From Leptospira licerasiae serovar Varillal str. VAR 010 (GTDB taxonomy: Bacteria > Spirochaetota > Leptospiria > Leptospirales > Leptospiraceae), in assembly GCF_000244755.1 (NCBI RefSeq), contig NZ_AHOO02000005.1, positions 372,001 through 436,000 of the forward strand: a stretch of 64,000 nucleotides of DNA, given 5' to 3'. Both the position numbers and the translations under genes were made by a program. Under the pieces are notes generated by a model. It saw nothing but the letters and a program-made list of their open reading frames with translations. It did no database searches and was not told where the DNA came from. Of the stretch, positions 26,665 to 34,395 are shown in pieces; positions within the stretch are counted from its first letter, which is position 1; every line of letters begins with the position of its first letter.

Positions 26665-28458
26665 ATGGAAGAGAAAAGTCTACTCGTTACTGCCATTATT
26701 CTACTCAGCACGGCCGTTCTATGTGTTCCCGTTTTCAAAAAATTAGGGATCGGCTCCATTATAGGTTATGTCGTAGGAGGAATTCTGATCGGACCTCACG
26801 GAATCCGACTCGTGACCGGGGGAACCGAGATAATGCATTTTGCAGAATTCGGCGTGGTACTATTGCTCTTTTTGATCGGGTTGGAACTCCGACCTCAAAC
26901 TCTTTGGGTGCTCAGAAAACCGGTTTTTGGAATGGGATTTTTTCAAGTAGCAATCTCTTCACTTTTATTAGGCGGATTGATCGGCTATCTGTTTCAATTA
27001 GGATTCGTTTCTTCCATTATTTTAGGGGTGAGTTTATCACTTTCTTCCACTGCATTTGCTCTTCAATCTTTGGCGGAAAAAAATCAGCTCAATACCTCTT
27101 ACGGAAGATCAGCATTTGCAATCCTTCTCTTCCAGGATTTGGCAGTGATCCCAGTGATGGCAATTCTCCCTTTAGCAGCGCTGGAACCCGGACAAACCGC
27201 ACATAATGGTTTAAATTTTTATAAATTAGGAACAGCAGTCGCAGCGATCCTTTTAGTGATTTTAAGCGGTCGTTTTTTAATGAGGCCTCTTTTCAGAATG
27301 ATCGCAGCCACAGGGAATCATGAAATTTTTGTAGCTCTCTCTCTAGTGTTAGTACTTGGAGTTTCCTTTGCAATGGAGAAGGTGGGGCTTTCCATGGCAC
27401 TCGGTTCTTTTTTAGGAGGAGTGCTACTCGCAGATTCGGAATACAGACACGAGTTAGAAGCAAACTTAGAACCTTTTAAAGGACTATTGTTAGGATTATT
27501 CTTTCTTGCAGTTGGAATGTCGATGAATTTGGACATCCTGATAAATCATCCGTTCTTGATTTTCGGTCTTGCATTCGGATTAATGTCCGTCAAGGGGATT
27601 GTCCTCTTTGTTTTAGGAAAGATCGCAAAACTTACTTCCGATTCTTCTTCCAATCTTGCAGTTAGTATTTCTCAGGGTGGGGAATTTGCATTCGTCATTC
27701 TGAATGTGGCAGCTCAACTCAGCGTTCTTTCCAAAGAGACTGCGGATTATTCGATCGTCATCGTCACAGCTTCTATGATACTTACTCCTTTTGTAGGGAT
27801 AATTAAGGAAAAAGTAATAGATCCCTATTTACACGAAGAAGAAGAAAGGCCGGCCGATCCCATATACGAAAAGAATCGTGTGATCATCGCAGGTTTTGGA
27901 AGGGTCGGTCAGATCATCTCCAGGATGTTATACCTGCATAAAATAAGATTCACAGCATTAGAGCATAACGCAGATCAAGTTAATGCTGCCAGAAAATTCG
28001 GTCATAAGATCTATTATGGAGACGCAAGTAGACTCGACCTATTAACTGCAGCAGGTGCAGCCCATGCGGAGATACTCGTACTTGCTATCCAAGATGCAGA
28101 GTTATCCGTAAAAATCGCCAAAATGGCTAAGGAGAATTTCCCGAACTTACGGATCATAGCTAGAGCTAGAAATAGATCTCACTATTTTGATCTAATGGAA
28201 CTTGGGATTGAAACTATAAGAAGAGATACGTTTGCTTCTTCTCTCGAACTTGCGGAAGAAACTTTAAAGGATCTGGGATTTTTACCTTCGGAAGTGAAAT
28301 ACTTCATCCAAAAGTTCCGGGATTATGATGAAAAAATGGTCAAAGACCAATTCAAACTCAGACATAACGAAAAAGAACTGATCGCTTATTCCAAAAACGC
28401 TGTCCGTCAATTGGAAGAAGCGTTTGCTGCGGACATGCTACAAAAGGAAGCTTCTTAA
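26665..28458 (+). CDS. KefB-like cation:proton antiporter (CPA2) with TrkA-N domain
   Basis: A 597-residue CPA2 antiporter. The N-terminal 380 residues are about 12 membrane helices (VGGILIGPHGIRLVTGG, HFAEFGVVLLLFLIGLEL, GVSLSLSSTAFALQSL, AILLFQDLAVIPVMA, LGSFLGGVLLADSEYRHELE, SISQGGEFAFVILNVAAQL). Residues about 405-530 are a TrkA-N nucleotide-binding domain (VIIAGFGRVGQIISRML, YYGDASRLDLLTAAGA). The usual CPA2 aspartate pair lies in the membrane part. It would exchange K+ or Na+ for protons; NAD(H) or glutathione adduct control is typical of Kef proteins. Start ATG 26665 follows AAAGGAAGAG. A second CPA2 antiporter is at 39179. Confidence 0.9.
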   Translation: MEEKSLLVTAIILLSTAVLCVPVFKKLGIGSIIGYVVGGILIGPHGIRLVTGGTEIMHFAEFGVVLLLFLIGLELRPQTLWVLRKPVFGMGFFQVAISSLLLGGLIGYLFQLGFVSSIILGVSLSLSSTAFALQSLAEKNQLNTSYGRSAFAILLFQDLAVIPVMAILPLAALEPGQTAHNGLNFYKLGTAVAAILLVILSGRFLMRPLFRMIAATGNHEIFVALSLVLVLGVSFAMEKVGLSMALGSFLGGVLLADSEYRHELEANLEPFKGLLLGLFFLAVGMSMNLDILINHPFLIFGLAFGLMSVKGIVLFVLGKIAKLTSDSSSNLAVSISQGGEFAFVILNVAAQLSVLSKETADYSIVIVTASMILTPFVGIIKEKVIDPYLHEEEERPADPIYEKNRVIIAGFGRVGQIISRMLYLHKIRFTALEHNADQVNAARKFGHKIYYGDASRLDLLTAAGAAHAEILVLAIQDAELSVKIAKMAKENFPNLRIIARARNRSHYFDLMELGIETIRRDTFASSLELAEETLKDLGFLPSEVKYFIQKFRDYDEKMVKDQFKLRHNEKELIAYSKNAVRQLEEAFAADMLQKEAS

Positions 28459-28601
28459 GGACAAGGATCTCGATACGCATCCAAACTCTTGTTAAAAGAA
28501 ATACTAATATAGAATCTCTTTCTCCATCAGAATGATGTTTGCAAGAATTCAAACAAAGGGAGAAGGTCAAAAGGAAAACAGAAAATATCCTAAAAGAGAT
28601 C

Positions 28602-28634
28602 ATCGTTATAACCGGAAGTCCCGGCTATAACGAT
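28602..28634. terminator. long hairpin between convergent antiporter and secreted-protein genes
   Basis: Arms of 14 bases with one mismatch (ATCGTTATA plus CCGG, mirrored by CCGG plus TATAACGAT) around a 5-base loop. It lies in the 236-base gap between genes ending at 28458 and 28694. No T run follows it on either strand, so it is a structural or termination element of uncertain type. Confidence 0.5.
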
Positions 28635-28693
28635 TAGAGTATAAGATCTCTGAAATTACTTCCAGAATTTAATATCAGAAATATGAAAAATGA

Positions 28694-29314
28694 TCAAAGA
28701 TCATCAGCAGGATTAGAAGTCGCAGGCTTCTTAATACCTACTAATAAACTGGAAAATTCAGAAGCTTTCCACACACCTTTGGCATTTCTTTTTACTGTCA
28801 CAGGTCTTGGAGTATCAGCTCCTGAAGAAGGAAGGAATAATTTTTTCTGACCGGACTCTTCTGTTCCACTGAAACGGTTTGAAGTCAGAGTAAAATTATA
28901 AGGTGGGTTAGAAGCTTTATAACCGTTTTGAAAAGAAGACCCAGGAAGATATGAACCTATCAAATAGGGATGTTGCTCTAACTGTCTTTTCACTAAATCG
29001 ATAGTGTTCCGATTTATATTAAAACCTTTGTATCCATTGGGAGAAGTATCCGAGATGAGAGAGTTAGCATCCAAGCTGATGATCAACGCCTTTTTGCCTT
29101 CTTCTGCATTTTTGGAATAGATAGAAAGTGCTGCTAAAAGAACGATAACCGCTCCTTGTGAAGTGCTCGCATTCGCATCTCTAAACGACTCGAAAGAAGC
29201 AAAATCAGCAGGCCAAGAAGTTGCAGTTACTGTATAGGTTTCGTTTTGAGCGGATAACGTTGCTGCAAACAATAAAATCAAAAGAATAGAAACGTATTTT
29301 GGAATTCGATCCAT
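28694..29314 (-). CDS. secreted protein of unknown function
   Basis: About 206 residues starting at ATG 29314 (the frame is open to 29332). A signal peptide (KYVSILLILLFAATLSAQ) is cleaved near residue 23. The mature part starts VTATSWPADFASFESFRDANAS and contains GAVIVLLAALSIYSKNAEEGKKALII, KGFNINRNTIDLVKRQLEQHPYLIGSYLPG, NPPYNFTLTSNRFSG and SLLVGIKKP. I do not recognise the family with certainty. There is no lipobox. It is transcribed towards the hairpin at 28602, with the ZIP pseudogene divergent behind it. Confidence 0.75.
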   Translation of the reverse strand: MDRIPKYVSILLILLFAATLSAQNETYTVTATSWPADFASFESFRDANASTSQGAVIVLLAALSIYSKNAEEGKKALIISLDANSLISDTSPNGYKGFNINRNTIDLVKRQLEQHPYLIGSYLPGSSFQNGYKASNPPYNFTLTSNRFSGTEESGQKKLFLPSSGADTPRPVTVKRNAKGVWKASEFSSLLVGIKKPATSNPADDL

Positions 29315-29446
29315 AATTCTACACCAATCCAAAGAATGAGGACAGATTTAAGCACTAAGTAAAAACAAGTCCAGAAAAAACTTTCTGACAAAATAGTATT
29401 TAGAAATTCTATTGCCGATTCCTTTGGGAAAATTCAAACCTGGCCC

Positions 29447-29898
29447 ATGTCTTCTAATATCATATTATCTGGATTTTTAGCAAGTTTAGTCGCAGGACTC
29501 TGCACAGGCCTCGGAGCAGCAGGCGTTTTCGCAATCCGACAACTTTCTACAAAATTAGAAGACGGGCTTTTGAGCTTTGCAGCGGGAATTATGCTCTCTG
29601 CTTCATTCTTCTCTTTATTATTACCTGCATTAGAAATTGGTGAAATTCATTTTCAGGAAAAGAAGGAGCAGATACAAAAGCTCTAAGCAGAATTTGGTTA
29701 TTCGTAGTTGCGATCACTCTTCATAATTTTCCAGAAGGAATGGCTGCTGGGGTGGGATTTGCAGCAGGTGCGATGTTGTTTATCATCGTTGGCGAGATCA
29801 TTCCAGAAACCCATAAGAGAGGATTCCACGACTTCTCCGCTTTGACGCTGATCTTCGGGTTTGTGTTTATGATGTATTTGGATACGATTTTTGGATAA
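29447..29898 (+). pseudogene. decayed ZIP family metal transporter
   Basis: The first 79 codons (to the TAA at 29684-29686) read as the N-terminal three helices of a ZIP transporter (LVAGLCTGLGAAGVFAIRQL, LLSFAAGIMLSASFFSLLLPALE). The protein then resumes in another frame from about 29660: GADTKALSRIW, WLFVVAITLHNFPEGMAAGVGF, followed directly by AAGAMLFIIVGEIIPETHKRG and FGFVFMMYLDTIFG, ending at 29898. So there is a frameshift near 29657-29665 and at least two losses: the helix with the LGAxxxD/PHxH region between the two halves, and about helices 5-6 between the TM4 and TM7 motifs. About 450 bases remain of an expected 800. It cannot make a working transporter. Confidence 0.85.
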
Positions 29899-29957
29899 GG
29901 CAGAAGTCAGACTCGACCTTTACGAAATTTCGTTTTGATTTAAAGGGGGAAATTTTT

Positions 29958-30028
29958 GCGGGCAGAGGGACTCGAACCCTCACTAGAAGCTTGGAAGGCT
30001 ACGGTGCTAGCCATTACACCATGCCCGC
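29958..30028 (-). tRNA. tRNA-Gly (anticodon UCC)
   Basis: Cloverleaf on the minus strand: 7-base acceptor GCGGGCA/TGCCCGC, D arm GTGT/GCAC, anticodon loop CTTCCAA giving anticodon UCC, and T arm GAGGG-TTCGAGT-CCCTC. The anticodon stem has one T-T mismatch. No CCA is encoded. Length is 71 bases. It is antisense to the first bases of the long open frame of the downstream carboxypeptidase, which is why that gene's start must lie further on. Confidence 0.95.
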
Positions 30029-30092
30029 GATAGATAAAAGTCAGTTTTTGGTTGGTGGACGAGATGTCAATCGAAAAGAATGTTTTTTAAGT

Positions 30093-31625
30093 ATGTGGGA
30101 ATCCGAACTTCAAAATTGGGAAACTATCCTTCCGGCATTCAAAGCCTATCGGGATGAATTCCGTAATATTTATCATCTCAGGAACATTGGAAGCGTATTA
30201 CATTGGGACATGGAAATCGGAATCCCAAGCGACGGCTTAGGTGAAAGAGGAGACCAACTCAGTTTTCTGTCTGGACTCGCTCATAAATCTTTTATAGGAG
30301 ATTCATTTCGCAGTTTGGCGGAAAAAGCTCGAGAAGAAAATTCACGCACCGATGCTCCCGGTAAATCTCTTAGAGAAAGGGAGCTGAATTTATTATTCAA
30401 AGATCTAGATCGCTCTTCTTGTTTGCCAATCTCTTGGGTGGAAGAATTTTCAAAGGTCACAAGCCAGGCCCATTCTATCTGGGTTGATGCCAGAAAGAAA
30501 AACGATGCTTCTTCTTTTCTTCCAGTTTTGCAAAAGATCGTAGATCTTGTTTTTCAGAAGGCCGACTATTTCGGTTATTCTACCGAAGCGTATGACGCTC
30601 TTTTGGACGAATATGAACCGGAAGCTAAAGCGGCAGATTTAGAAGTTCTATTTGCGGATCTCAGAAAATCTTTAGTGCCTCTCATCGCTAAAGCGAAAGA
30701 TGCTCCCTTTCCATTTCAGGGAAATTTTCCGATCGATTCTCAAATTCCTTTTAATAAAAGTCTTCCTGTTCTTTTAGGTTTACCCGAGTCAGGATTTCGT
30801 TTAGATTCCAGCGCACATCCATTCTCCACATCTTTAGGTTCTTTTGATAAAAGGATCACCACACGTTATGAAGAATCCGATCCTCTTTCCTCCGTATATT
30901 CCGTTTTGCATGAAACGGGTCACGCTTTGTATGAGGCTGGGATATCTTTAATTGTAGGAGGTCCTTCTCCTTTAAAAGATTCCGTTTCTTTAGGAGTTCA
31001 CGAATCCCAAAGTCGTCTTTGGGAAAATCAAGTGGGAAGGTCCAAAGAATTTTGGGAAGGGATCTATCCTTTATTTCTAAAGAACCTGGGAATCGCTGAA
31101 TCTTCTCTTCCTTTTTCCAAACTTTATTCTTTTGTGAATAGATCCAAACCTTCTTTGATCAGAGTGGAAGCCGACCAAATTACCTACAATCTGCATGTGA
31201 TCGGACGATTCCAAATAGAAAGAGCGATCTTCAAAAAGGAACTAGCATTAAAAGATCTTTCTGGGGCTTGGAAAGATGGAATGAGATCTTTGCTAGGCGT
31301 AGAAGTCCCGGATGATTCTAGGGGATTTTTACAGGATGTACATTGGAGCGGCGGAGCTTTCGGTTATTTTCCTACTTACTCTTTGGGAAATATTTATGCG
31401 GCCCAACTTTATTCCGCCTTCGTCCAACAAAACCCTAAGTTTAAGGATGAATTAAAAAATAGAGAAACTTCTTCTCTCCTTAATTGGCTTAGAAAACATG
31501 TTCACAGTAAGGGTAGAAGTTTGGAAGCGAAGGAACTGATCCGTCAAGCAACCGGAGAAGAGCCGAATTCCAAATACTTAGTGGAATATTTGGAATCTAA
31601 GATCAAAGAACAGGAGTCGATATGA
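30093..31625 (+). CDS. M32 family carboxypeptidase (carboxypeptidase Taq)
   Basis: A 510-residue zinc carboxypeptidase, the normal family length. All M32 motifs can be read: DALLDEYEP, SAHPFSTSLGSFDKRITTRY (HPF and DxRxT), SVLHETGHALYEAG (zinc HExxH, near residue 270), GVHESQSRLWEN (HES and Glu), IRVEADQITYNLH, and GFLQDVHWSGGAFGYFP. It removes C-terminal amino acids, probably in the cytoplasm, as there is no signal peptide. The frame is open upstream to 29991, but that start lies inside the tRNA-Gly gene, so ATG 30093 is chosen. The next gene overlaps its end by 4 bases. Confidence 0.9.
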   Translation: MWESELQNWETILPAFKAYRDEFRNIYHLRNIGSVLHWDMEIGIPSDGLGERGDQLSFLSGLAHKSFIGDSFRSLAEKAREENSRTDAPGKSLRERELNLLFKDLDRSSCLPISWVEEFSKVTSQAHSIWVDARKKNDASSFLPVLQKIVDLVFQKADYFGYSTEAYDALLDEYEPEAKAADLEVLFADLRKSLVPLIAKAKDAPFPFQGNFPIDSQIPFNKSLPVLLGLPESGFRLDSSAHPFSTSLGSFDKRITTRYEESDPLSSVYSVLHETGHALYEAGISLIVGGPSPLKDSVSLGVHESQSRLWENQVGRSKEFWEGIYPLFLKNLGIAESSLPFSKLYSFVNRSKPSLIRVEADQITYNLHVIGRFQIERAIFKKELALKDLSGAWKDGMRSLLGVEVPDDSRGFLQDVHWSGGAFGYFPTYSLGNIYAAQLYSAFVQQNPKFKDELKNRETSSLLNWLRKHVHSKGRSLEAKELIRQATGEEPNSKYLVEYLESKIKEQESI

Positions 31626-31960
31626 GCGGAGAAGATAAGGAAGAATTAACTTTAAAATCTTTCGAAGAACTTTCCTTCTTTGATAATCTTGCGTTATTTT
31701 ATTTATGCAATGAAACTCCTCCTCAAACCTTAGCGCTTGCATTCTTGGTAGGAGATAAGAAAGTTTGCGGTTCTATGTTAGGAGTTATGGATGCAAAACG
31801 TAGAGCATTTGTTCATGAATTGATGTCCAAACAAAACGATGTACCTGAAGAAAAAAAACATGCGGCCGCTCAAGGTTTACTCATCATCGCAGATGGTCTC
31901 ATCAGTAGGAATTTGATCCGTAAACAGGGAAAATTTTATTTCGGAACTGAAAGAAGCTAA
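31622..31960 (+). CDS. small FliG-like domain protein
   Basis: A 112-residue protein that starts within the carboxypeptidase stop (ATGA), so it is co-translated. The segment NETPPQTLALAFLVGDKKVCGSMLGVMDAKRRAFVHELM resembles a FliG middle-domain repeat (EHPQT-IALIL pattern, then a helix with xxLxxMxxxxRxxV). It ends LIIADGLISRNLIRKQGKFYFG. Leptospira has several FliG paralogues; this one is only one domain long. Whether it binds the flagellar motor or merely shares the ARM-like fold is unknown. The family call is by eye. Confidence 0.5.
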   Translation: MSGEDKEELTLKSFEELSFFDNLALFYLCNETPPQTLALAFLVGDKKVCGSMLGVMDAKRRAFVHELMSKQNDVPEEKKHAAAQGLLIIADGLISRNLIRKQGKFYFGTERS

Positions 31961-31981
31961 CCTAGCAGTTTTAATGATCTA

Positions 31982-32308
31982 TTATCTAGGTGTGTAATAG
32001 ATCACTGCAACTCCGAATAGAGCGATCAAAGATCCGATAATGTCGTATCGGTCAGGCTGGAACCCGTCCACTTTCCAAGCCCACAACAATGACATCACGA
32101 TAAAAAATCCACCGTAGGTTGCATATACTCTTCCAAATGAAGAAGATTGTAAGGCGGCAATAACCCCATACAAGGCTAAGATCAATCCGCCTGCAATCAG
32201 ATAGATCACGGATTTGGATTCCTTAAACCAAAGCCATACAAGATATCCACCGCCGATCTCACAAATACCTGCAAATAGAAAGATCATTACCGATCTAAAA
32301 TATTCCAT
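31982..32308 (-). CDS. YnfA family small membrane protein
   Basis: A 108-residue protein with four hydrophobic helices. Motifs of the YnfA/UPF0060 family are present: FLFAGICEIGGGYLVWLW, ALYGVIAALQSSSFGRVYATYGG, and VDGFQPDRYDIIGSLIALFGVAVI. Members resemble small multidrug-resistance pumps, and some bacterial ones affect drug tolerance, but function is not fixed. It follows the 7-TM gene on the same strand, separated by an 87-base gap that contains a terminator-like hairpin, so it probably has its own promoter. Confidence 0.92.
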   Translation of the reverse strand: MEYFRSVMIFLFAGICEIGGGYLVWLWFKESKSVIYLIAGGLILALYGVIAALQSSSFGRVYATYGGFFIVMSLLWAWKVDGFQPDRYDIIGSLIALFGVAVIYYTPR

Positions 32309-32353
32309 AGGATGATTTATTTTGGAAAGGCGGTTTTTTAGAAGAAGAAAATA

Positions 32354-32387
32354 GATCCGAACCGTATCAAAACGCCGGATTCGGATC
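32354..32387 (-). terminator. terminator-like hairpin after the 7-TM gene
   Basis: Perfect 8-base arms GATCCGAA/TTCGGATC plus an inner CCG/CGG pair with a bulged A. Read on the minus strand it is followed by TATTTTCTTCTT. It separates the 7-TM gene (ending 32396) from ynfA (start 32308). Confidence 0.55.
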
Positions 32388-32395
32388 TTGCAATT

Positions 32396-33205
32396 TTAGA
32401 TCAAAGGACGACCGAGCATTGCGTTCACAAAGACTGCTCCAACTAAGATCGTATACCCTATTGAAACAATTTTTACACTTAAAGTGTTCCAACTTCGTTT
32501 AACGGCAAAGAAAGCAAACAAAGGAAGAATTTGCAAAGAATGTATACCTGCAAAATGAGCAATACGAATGTCTCCACCGTTTTTACTCCAATTCACAAGA
32601 GGTAATCCGGGGCCTCCGTCAGGAACTCCTACAGCATGAGCCAGTCTTGCAGACATAAAGACCCCGACCACGGAAGCAATTGCAAAGATCCAAAGAGAGA
32701 ATCGAACTGCAGTTAAAACGCGAGGATCCAACTTTGAACCCAAAAGTCCGAACTTTCTATCCATCATGATCGCAACCGGTATCATAGGAAATATAAACAT
32801 TCCCATTATACTATAGATAGCTCCATCAAATGCAGATGACTGATTGAAGTGAGATTGTACTCCTCTTGCAGATTGGAAAGTAATGAGTAGCAATTCCACT
32901 GCGGTAGAGATCACAAAGTATTTTTCAATTCTATCCCTAAAGGTTGGAAAATCTTCCAACAATTCCAGGAACCAAGCCATGGTCCAAAGAAAAATCCCAA
33001 TCGAAACCGCGAACTTCAAAGGTTTAATCCAAGTATTTGCACCTACAACCGTTCTTGGATCGATTTGAGAAAGAAGAATGTAAACAGGTATCATAAGTAA
33101 AGACACCAGTCCGGTGTAAAAGCTCAGGCTTCTTTTCTTTCTTAAAGTATGAATAAAACCTTCCGACTGAGAATGACCCGGATATAGAATGTTAGATGCT
33201 TGCAT
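32396..33205 (-). CDS. seven-helix membrane protein of unknown function
   Basis: A 269-residue protein with about seven membrane helices (FYTGLVSLLMIPVYILL, FAVSIGIFLWTMAWFLELL, YFVISTAVELLLITF, GMFIFPMIPVAIM, FSLWIFAIASVVGVFMS, SLQILPLFAFFAV, IVSIGYTILVGAVFVNAML). The polar motifs SARGVQSHFN, DRKFG and HFAGIHSLQILP look conserved in character but I cannot name the family. ATG 33205 has an excellent AAGGAGG 9 bases upstream and overlaps the ABA4-like gene by 14 bases, so the two are one operon divergent from tetR. Histidines in helices leave open a heme, metal or redox role; this is a guess. Confidence 0.8.
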   Translation of the reverse strand: MQASNILYPGHSQSEGFIHTLRKKRSLSFYTGLVSLLMIPVYILLSQIDPRTVVGANTWIKPLKFAVSIGIFLWTMAWFLELLEDFPTFRDRIEKYFVISTAVELLLITFQSARGVQSHFNQSSAFDGAIYSIMGMFIFPMIPVAIMMDRKFGLLGSKLDPRVLTAVRFSLWIFAIASVVGVFMSARLAHAVGVPDGGPGLPLVNWSKNGGDIRIAHFAGIHSLQILPLFAFFAVKRSWNTLSVKIVSIGYTILVGAVFVNAMLGRPLI

Positions 33206-33617
33206 GATTTCCTCCTTTTCTCCAGCGAACGATTTGGAATAATAAATAACCGATCGGTCCGAACATCAGAGTGAAAAATAAACAAGGGATCAGTATCCAT
33301 CTGGAAATTCCCAACGCTTCCGCTTCCTTCGTTTCCCAAATCCCAACAAAAAGGTCGAATGCAAGATAGTGAACCCATCCAGCGAGTAAAACCCAAGGAT
33401 TAGAGAAAAGTTTGTTCACACCTTCTAAGGAGCCGAAATCAAATCCTCCTCTTGCATATAGCGCAAGTATCAACAAATACAATCCGGAAAGGATCAAAGG
33501 CCACACTCCGTTCCTTACCAATAACTTGGTAACCCTGGCATTTGGCAGCCCGGCGAGTAATAACCAGCCTATAATCGCAAAGTTGCTGGCCAGCTTAAAT
33601 GTTAGTTCTGGAGTCAT
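33192..33617 (-). CDS. ABA4-like (DUF4281) membrane protein
   Basis: A 141-residue protein with four hydrophobic helices. The key marker is NPWVLLAGWVHYLAFDLFVGIWETKEA, the W-x-H-Y-x-A-F-D-L segment of the ABA4-like family (DUF4281). ABA4 in plants is required for neoxanthin synthesis; bacterial homologues have no defined function. The gene is followed by the 7-TM protein in the same operon and faces the tetR gene across a short promoter region with an operator array. The neighbourhood suggests a lipid- or isoprenoid-related membrane function, but this is inference. Confidence 0.85.
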   Translation of the reverse strand: MTPELTFKLASNFAIIGWLLLAGLPNARVTKLLVRNGVWPLILSGLYLLILALYARGGFDFGSLEGVNKLFSNPWVLLAGWVHYLAFDLFVGIWETKEAEALGISRWILIPCLFFTLMFGPIGYLLFQIVRWRKGGNHASI

Positions 33618-33682
33618 AACGCCTCTTATTTTCCCGATTTGATACGGGATTTACTTGAAAAATCTAGGACTCGGTCCGAGAA

Positions 33683-33721
33683 TGTTACTATTGGTAACAC
33701 CAAATGTTACCAATGTCAACA
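33683..33721. promoter_or_regulatory. operator array with helical phasing, between ABA4-like and tetR genes
   Basis: TGTTAC (33683), GTAACA (33694) and TGTTAC (33705), each 11 bases apart with 5-base spacers, and a degenerate TCAACA at 33716. Neighbouring half-sites face each other, so there are overlapping palindromes: 33683-33699, and a perfect 10-base-arm palindrome ATTGGTAACA/TGTTACCAAT at 33690-33714. It lies in the 122-base gap between divergent starts and is a likely binding array for the adjacent TetR protein. Confidence 0.7.
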
Positions 33722-33739
33722 TTTTTTAGGAAATTTTTT

Positions 33740-34390
33740 ATGCCAGCAAAGAAAAAAATGAAGAAACCGGAAGGTTCCTATCACCATGGGAATCTGGCGG
33801 AAGCCCTAAAAAAACTAGCCTTAAAACGTTTGGAGATCAGCAAAGATTCTGCATTTACTATCAGAGAGATTGCAAGAGAGGCTGGAGTAAGCCACGCTGC
33901 CGCATATAGACATTTCCCTTCCCACAGGGACCTTCTCGCCCAAATTTCCAAAGACGGATTTATTAAAATTACGGAAGAGTTTACTAAGGCAGAGAATGCG
34001 TCTTCTCCTTCCGATCCATTCGATCGATTGAGAAGACTAGGTATTGCTTATATTTCTTTTTGTCTGGAGAATGTAGGCTATTACAGAGCCATGTGGCATA
34101 TAGACCTTGGACCTGTAGGCGACTTACAAGATTTGATGGAAGCAGGTAAGAATTCGTTCTTAAAACTTTGGGAAACGATCCTGATCTGCGAATCTTTAAA
34201 GATCAATAAATTTGAAGCAAAAGAAATGGCAACCGCGGCTTGGTCTTTAGTTCACGGGTATTCAGTTCTTCTAAACGAATGCCAATTGAACAATCCAGTA
34301 TTACAAATTGATAAGAATAACGCTCTACAAGAAGCGGAAAAAATATTACAAATTTTGGATTCTGGTTTGAAAAATAAATCCTACAAGTAG
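33740..34390 (+). CDS. TetR family transcriptional regulator
   Basis: About 216 residues from ATG 33740, chosen because AGGAAA lies 6 bases before it; the frame is open to 33704, inside the operator array. The TetR helix-turn-helix reads GSYHHGNLAEALKKLAL, FTIREIAREAGVSHAAAYRHF, and RDLLAQISKDGF. The C-terminal half contains GYYRAMWHIDLGP and LVHGYSVLLNECQ. Position suggests it represses the divergent ABA4-like/7-TM operon and perhaps itself. Confidence 0.92.
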   Translation: MPAKKKMKKPEGSYHHGNLAEALKKLALKRLEISKDSAFTIREIAREAGVSHAAAYRHFPSHRDLLAQISKDGFIKITEEFTKAENASSPSDPFDRLRRLGIAYISFCLENVGYYRAMWHIDLGPVGDLQDLMEAGKNSFLKLWETILICESLKINKFEAKEMATAAWSLVHGYSVLLNECQLNNPVLQIDKNNALQEAEKILQILDSGLKNKSYK

Positions 34391-34395
34391 AACTT

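Noticed and set aside
29370..29395. CAGAAA/TTTCTG inverted repeat before the ZIP pseudogene
   Set aside because: Arms of 6 A-rich bases are likely by chance, and the gene behind it is broken; no support for a metal regulator site.
29991..30092. Upstream extension of the M32 carboxypeptidase
   Set aside because: The start would lie inside the tRNA-Gly gene on the other strand and the added residues do not match the family length.
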